Assembly: GCA_029941315.1 (NCBI GenBank) | Contig: JAPYQE010000243.1 | Coordinates: forward strand, 1-9,503 | Length of the DNA stretch: 9,503 nucleotides | Direction of reading: 5' to 3' | Source: GCA-2724215 sp015660315 | GTDB taxonomy: Bacteria; Latescibacterota; UBA2968; UBA8231 | In this document: in pieces, positions 6,153-9,503 of the stretch | Numbering within the stretch: position 1 is the stretch's first letter | How the letters are laid out: each line of letters begins with the position of its first letter | Position numbers and translations under genes: made by a program | Notes under the pieces: model-generated | Told to the model about the DNA's origin: nothing | What the model saw: only the letters and a program-made list of their open reading frames with translations | Database searches by the model: none

Positions 6153-8684
6153 ATGGAAATACCCAAACGTGGGATCGAGATTAGGGTGAGGGAGAAGGAG
6201 GGGATTGCGCGGGTGTGTTGGCCGTTGACGAGGGGGGTGCCTTTACCCCAAGGAGCGGTGAAGGGAGTGGGAGGGCTGTGGGTGGAAGATGTAGAGGGGA
6301 AGGTAAAGGCTGCTCAGCTTCGGGTGTTGGGACGTTGGCCGGATGACAGTGTGAAGTGGGTGTTGGTGGATTTTCAGGGCGAGGTGGAAGCTGGGGGGGA
6401 GAGCATTTATTTATTGAAGCATGGGGAAGTTGGGCCGGAGGTGGAAGCGGGGGGCATGGAAGTGCAGATCGTCGAGGGGAAGGATCGTGTCGAGGTGTCT
6501 ACGGGGGTGATGCGCTTTGGTATTGGGAAAGAGGCATTTGCTTTGTTTGACGGGGTGGAGCTTGGCCGTAGGGAGCAGGGGGTATTTATCGTTGAGACGG
6601 AGGTGATGGGGCGTGGTGGGGGCGACGCCTGGGCGAATATTTCCGAATCTGATTTTGCGGGCGGGACCGCGCGGCGAGTTTATGGGATGGGGGGGGAGTG
6701 TTTGGCATCGGCTGGAGGGGAGGAATACGAAGTTGAGGTGGAGGAGGCCGGGCCGCTTAGGGCGGTGATTTGTTGTAAGGGCGCGTATGAATCGACGGTG
6801 CCGATGCATCATTACGCGGGGTATCGGCCCTTGCGTTTTGCGACGCGGATTTACGCTTACGCGGGGCAGGCGTTTGTGCGGGTGGTGCATACGATTATTA
6901 TGACGTGTAATCCGCGTGAGGTCGAGATCGAGGAATTGGGTTTGCGGGTGCCATTGTTGGCGGAAAGCGGTGGGCGTGTTGGGGTAGAAGCGGGGCGGGT
7001 GATGGAGGGGGCGTTGGTGCCGGGGCGATATGCGTTATTGTCGCAGCGAACGGACGAGCATTTTTATCTGGAAGAATTACAGGGAGTAGAGCGGCAGGTG
7101 CGGGCGGAGGGTGAGCGGGCGGGCGGATGGGTTTACTCGCAGAATGCGCAGGCAGGGGTCGGGGTGGCGTTGCGGCATATGGCCCAGGAGTATCCAAAGG
7201 CGTTGGGGGTGGGCGCTCAGGGCGTCGATGTTTTTTTCTGGCGCGACCCGGAGGGCGGGCGGTTGAGCTTGAAACGCTACGCGGAGGAGGTGGCCTGGCA
7301 CGAGGGCGAGGGGGTGTACGCCGACGGCACGGGCACGGCGAAGAGCAGCGAGTTTTTTGTCGACTTCTTTTGTGCTGGGCAGGCAAACCAGGATCGCTTG
7401 CGCGGGTTATTGGCGCAACCTGAAGTGAGCGTCGACCCGGAGTGGGTGGCGGCGAGCGGAGCGGCGGGGGCGATGGCGACGGGCGCGGGTTTTCCCAAGG
7501 CGGATCGCATGTTGACGGGGTTTGTCGAGTGGATGCGTGGGCATATCGAGCGCTATCGCTGGAAGGGTTTTTTCGATTGCGGAGATGTGATGGCGACCTG
7601 GGAAGAGGCGGCGGGCGGTTGGCGTTTTAAGGGGCGCTGGGGTTGGTGCAATAGCGAATGGGATCCGCGGCATGCAGTGTGGTTGGAATATTTGCGCGGT
7701 GGCGAGGGGTGTTATTACGATCTGGGTGAGGCGATGACCCGGCACTCGCTGGACGTGGATACCTGTCATTATCATCCCTTCCGGCCTTATATGGTCGGCG
7801 GCTGTTTTCGCCACAGCATGGACCATTTCGGTGACGAAGCTTGCGCTTCGCATACTTTTATCGACAATTGGGTCGATTATTATTATTTGAGCGGCGATTT
7901 GCGCGCGTTGCAGGTATTGCGTGAGGCGGGCGAGTTTTTCTTGCGCTATCGCTGGAGCGAGGATCCGCGCTACAGCTTTAGCTTGCGCTCAATCGGCAAT
8001 ACGCTGCGCGGATTGCTTTATTTATACGAGTTGACGGGCGAGGATCGTTTTTTGCAGCGCGCGGAGGAAGTCTACGAGGCGATCGCGCGCGGCCAGAACG
8101 AAGACGGTAGTTGGCACAAGCGCTTCCAGATCTCAACGGAGGACAAGTTGCCCGACCAGGCGCCCTACGGCATGGCGACCGAGGGCACGACGCTGGCGGT
8201 GGAGATGGGCACGGCGGCGCCTTTTAGCGACGAGGAATATTTGGCGCTGGGCGGGACCTTTACTCAGCTAAGACGCGTATTGCCCTACAGCGAGCAGAAG
8301 GGCTATCAGACGCATTATCTGATGGTCGGGCTGGAGAAATTGCACCGGTTGACCGGGCGCGATGAGGTGGCCGAGGTTTATGTGCGCGCGGTCGATTGGT
8401 TTTGCGGCGGCAAGGGCGTTTTTAATGCGAGCTTTGCTAATGCGCAGAGTTATCACGGAGTGCTCTGCGGTGAGTTGGCTTATGCCTGGCGGTTGACGGG
8501 TGAGCGCGCTTATCTGCAGGTGGGGCAAAAGGTGCTGGGCGAGCAGATCGCGGCCCAGGACTGGAGTGAAAATCTCGACTATCGCGGCTCGGTGGGTATG
8601 CATCCGACCGCGTTGAGCCTGATATTTTTTGGCGTGCCCTTTTTATTAGGGGCTTTAAAAGACGCAAATATGGAGGAAATTTAA
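6153..8684 (+). CDS. PcRGLX/YetA-like protein, exo-rhamnogalacturonan lyase (PL26)-related candidate
   Basis: An 843-residue protein. The N-terminal part contains RGVPLPQGAVK (27-37) and RVLGRWPDDSVKWVLVDF (57-74), resembling the RIFT-barrel domain at the front of PcRGLX/YetA-type proteins, which include the PL26 exo-rhamnogalacturonan lyase. A beta-rich middle (about 100-440) contains PLRAVICCKGAY (201-212) and RIYAYAGQAFVRVVHTI (232-248). From about 445 to the end the pattern fits an alpha/alpha toroid rich in Trp, Tyr and His: SMDHFGDE (555-562), FIDNWVDYYYLSGD (569-582), GNTLRGLLYLYELTG (615-629) and GQNEDGSWHKRF (647-658). If active it would cut uronate-containing chains by beta-elimination and yield ends suited to the GH88 enzyme. 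No signal peptide is seen. The start is ATG 6153 on the strength of its ribosome site, though the frame stays open upstream to a GTG at 5964. The 5' part uses G-rich codons unlike the 3' part. The sulfatase follows after one base. The substrate is inferred only. Confidence 0.65.
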   Translation: MEIPKRGIEIRVREKEGIARVCWPLTRGVPLPQGAVKGVGGLWVEDVEGKVKAAQLRVLGRWPDDSVKWVLVDFQGEVEAGGESIYLLKHGEVGPEVEAGGMEVQIVEGKDRVEVSTGVMRFGIGKEAFALFDGVELGRREQGVFIVETEVMGRGGGDAWANISESDFAGGTARRVYGMGGECLASAGGEEYEVEVEEAGPLRAVICCKGAYESTVPMHHYAGYRPLRFATRIYAYAGQAFVRVVHTIIMTCNPREVEIEELGLRVPLLAESGGRVGVEAGRVMEGALVPGRYALLSQRTDEHFYLEELQGVERQVRAEGERAGGWVYSQNAQAGVGVALRHMAQEYPKALGVGAQGVDVFFWRDPEGGRLSLKRYAEEVAWHEGEGVYADGTGTAKSSEFFVDFFCAGQANQDRLRGLLAQPEVSVDPEWVAASGAAGAMATGAGFPKADRMLTGFVEWMRGHIERYRWKGFFDCGDVMATWEEAAGGWRFKGRWGWCNSEWDPRHAVWLEYLRGGEGCYYDLGEAMTRHSLDVDTCHYHPFRPYMVGGCFRHSMDHFGDEACASHTFIDNWVDYYYLSGDLRALQVLREAGEFFLRYRWSEDPRYSFSLRSIGNTLRGLLYLYELTGEDRFLQRAEEVYEAIARGQNEDGSWHKRFQISTEDKLPDQAPYGMATEGTTLAVEMGTAAPFSDEEYLALGGTFTQLRRVLPYSEQKGYQTHYLMVGLEKLHRLTGRDEVAEVYVRAVDWFCGGKGVFNASFANAQSYHGVLCGELAYAWRLTGERAYLQVGQKVLGEQIAAQDWSENLDYRGSVGMHPTALSLIFFGVPFLLGALKDANMEEI
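8672..8676 (+). promoter_or_regulatory. Shine-Dalgarno site of the sulfatase inside the lyase 3' end
   Basis: GGAGG lies in the last codons of the lyase gene, 9 nt before ATG 8686. The lyase stop TAA (8682-8684) is followed by one base and then the sulfatase start, so the two genes are almost certainly co-transcribed and translationally linked. Confidence 0.7.
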
Positions 8685-8685
8685 G

Positions 8686-9503
8686 ATGGCGGATCGGCCC
8701 AATATCATTCTGATCATGACTGACCAGCAGCGTTTCGATACCATTGGCGCGTGGGGCAACGAGCATATGCGCACGCCGGCGATGGATCGTCTGGCCGCCG
8801 AAGGGCTTTCGTTTCGCAGCGCCTTTTGTCCGGGCGCGACGTGTGTGGCTTCGCGCGCGGCGATTTTCACCGGCATGTATCCGCACAATACCGGCGCCTA
8901 CAGTTTTGACCACTGGGCCGAGCACCGCAATTGGGTCGAGGACCTCAATGAGGGTGGGTATCACTGCGTCAATATGGGTAAGATGCACTTTACGCCGCGC
9001 GACGTGGCCGGCGGTTTTCACGAGCGCGTCATCGTCGAAAATCCGACCAGCAAACATATGGATAATGGTGGTGCCGACGACGACTGGGGCCGTTTTATGC
9101 GCATTCACGGGGTGCAGCGGCCCAACGACCGCAACCAAACCGACCCGGAATGGTTGCAGAAGTATCAGGGTGTGCCGTGGCATTTAGAAGAAAAATTTCA
9201 CTCGGATGTGTTTATCGGCGACTCGGCCAAGGCCTGGATCCGCGATTACAAGGGCGACAAGCCGTTCTTTTTGCAGGTGGGTTTTACCGGGCCGCATGAG
9301 CCGTGGGATCCACTGCAAAGGCACTTGGACCTGTACGAGGGGCGCGAGATGCCGCCGGCCATTTTTCGCGAAGGCGAGTTGGACGACAAACCGCCGCAGC
9401 ACGCCGCGCACAAGGAGATGCACGCGACGACCGGCCACGAGTCGGTGATCGACATGTATTCGCCGGACGCGGAAGACATCGCCCGCATGCGGCGGCATTA
9501 TTA
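8686..9503 (+). CDS. Type I sulfatase, 5' part (truncated by window edge)
   Basis: The first 272 residues of an arylsulfatase-superfamily enzyme that hydrolyses sulfate esters, here probably on a carbohydrate. The start MADRPNIILIMTDQQ carries the metal-binding Asp13 with Gln14 next to it. The activation motif CVASR (53-57, in GATCVASRAAIFTG) fits the C-x-P/A-x-R rule, so Cys53 would be oxidised to formylglycine by a separate maturation enzyme, none of which is encoded here. GKMHF (98-102) supplies the active-site Lys99 and His101, and VGFTGPHEPWDPL (198-210) supplies a further His204. No signal peptide precedes the domain, so the enzyme is probably cytoplasmic. The frame is open to the last base, so the C-terminal half lies outside the window. 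It is the second gene of the rightward pair. The sulfated substrate cannot be read from the sequence. Confidence 0.92.
   Translation, partial: MADRPNIILIMTDQQRFDTIGAWGNEHMRTPAMDRLAAEGLSFRSAFCPGATCVASRAAIFTGMYPHNTGAYSFDHWAEHRNWVEDLNEGGYHCVNMGKMHFTPRDVAGGFHERVIVENPTSKHMDNGGADDDWGRFMRIHGVQRPNDRNQTDPEWLQKYQGVPWHLEEKFHSDVFIGDSAKAWIRDYKGDKPFFLQVGFTGPHEPWDPLQRHLDLYEGREMPPAIFREGELDDKPPQHAAHKEMHATTGHESVIDMYSPDAEDIARMRRHY

Noticed and set aside
6411..7386. Minus-strand Pro/Arg/His-rich open frames opposite the lyase gene
   Set aside because: Their composition is the mirror of the G-rich coding strand; no ribosome site or domain is visible.
8437..9183. Minus-strand 248-residue open frame opposite the sulfatase
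   Set aside because: It lies antisense to the lyase 3' end and a sulfatase with complete active-site motifs; its translation has no recognisable domain and comes from GC-rich codon structure.

Overview
The window looks like a carbohydrate-catabolism locus from an uncultured, moderately GC-rich bacterium. Genes are tightly packed, mostly have Shine-Dalgarno sequences, and combine a sulfatase, a polysaccharide-lyase-like protein, an unsaturated-glucuronyl hydrolase and an enolase-superfamily sugar-acid dehydratase. This mix is common in sulfatase-rich lineages such as Planctomycetota, Verrucomicrobiota, Latescibacterota and Poribacteria. Nothing in the sequence fixes the phylum.

Layout. Bases 1-534 hold a short perfect palindrome and a decayed IS30-family transposase (plus strand) with a frameshift and a missing C-terminal catalytic segment. 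Bases 535-634 hold nothing I recognise. A leftward set of four genes then runs from 5863 down to 635, in transcription order: GH88-type hydrolase (5863-4490), large polytopic membrane protein (4497-2335, overlapping the hydrolase), enolase-superfamily dehydratase (2323-1178, 11-nt gap) and isochorismatase-family hydrolase (1174-635, 3-nt gap). The spacing supports one operon. A rightward pair diverges from it: a PcRGLX/YetA-like (PL26-related) lyase candidate (6153-8684) and a type I sulfatase (from 8686, cut by the window edge), separated by one base.

The divergent intergenic region (5864-6152) is the most unusual part. It has a good sigma-70-type promoter for the leftward operon, a 100-nt tract with only three cytosines on the plus strand, and a 135-bp element with perfect 21-22-bp terminal inverted repeats enclosing two further hairpins, just upstream of the lyase start.

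Working model (inference): sulfated, uronic-acid-containing oligosaccharides are desulfated by the sulfatase, cut by beta-elimination by the lyase-like protein, and the resulting 4,5-unsaturated uronosyl ends are removed by the GH88 enzyme. The dehydratase would then process a derived sugar acid. No enzyme has a recognisable signal peptide, so the chemistry is probably cytoplasmic and acts on imported fragments. The membrane protein resembles GT-C type glycosyltransferases more than a transporter, and its role here is unexplained.
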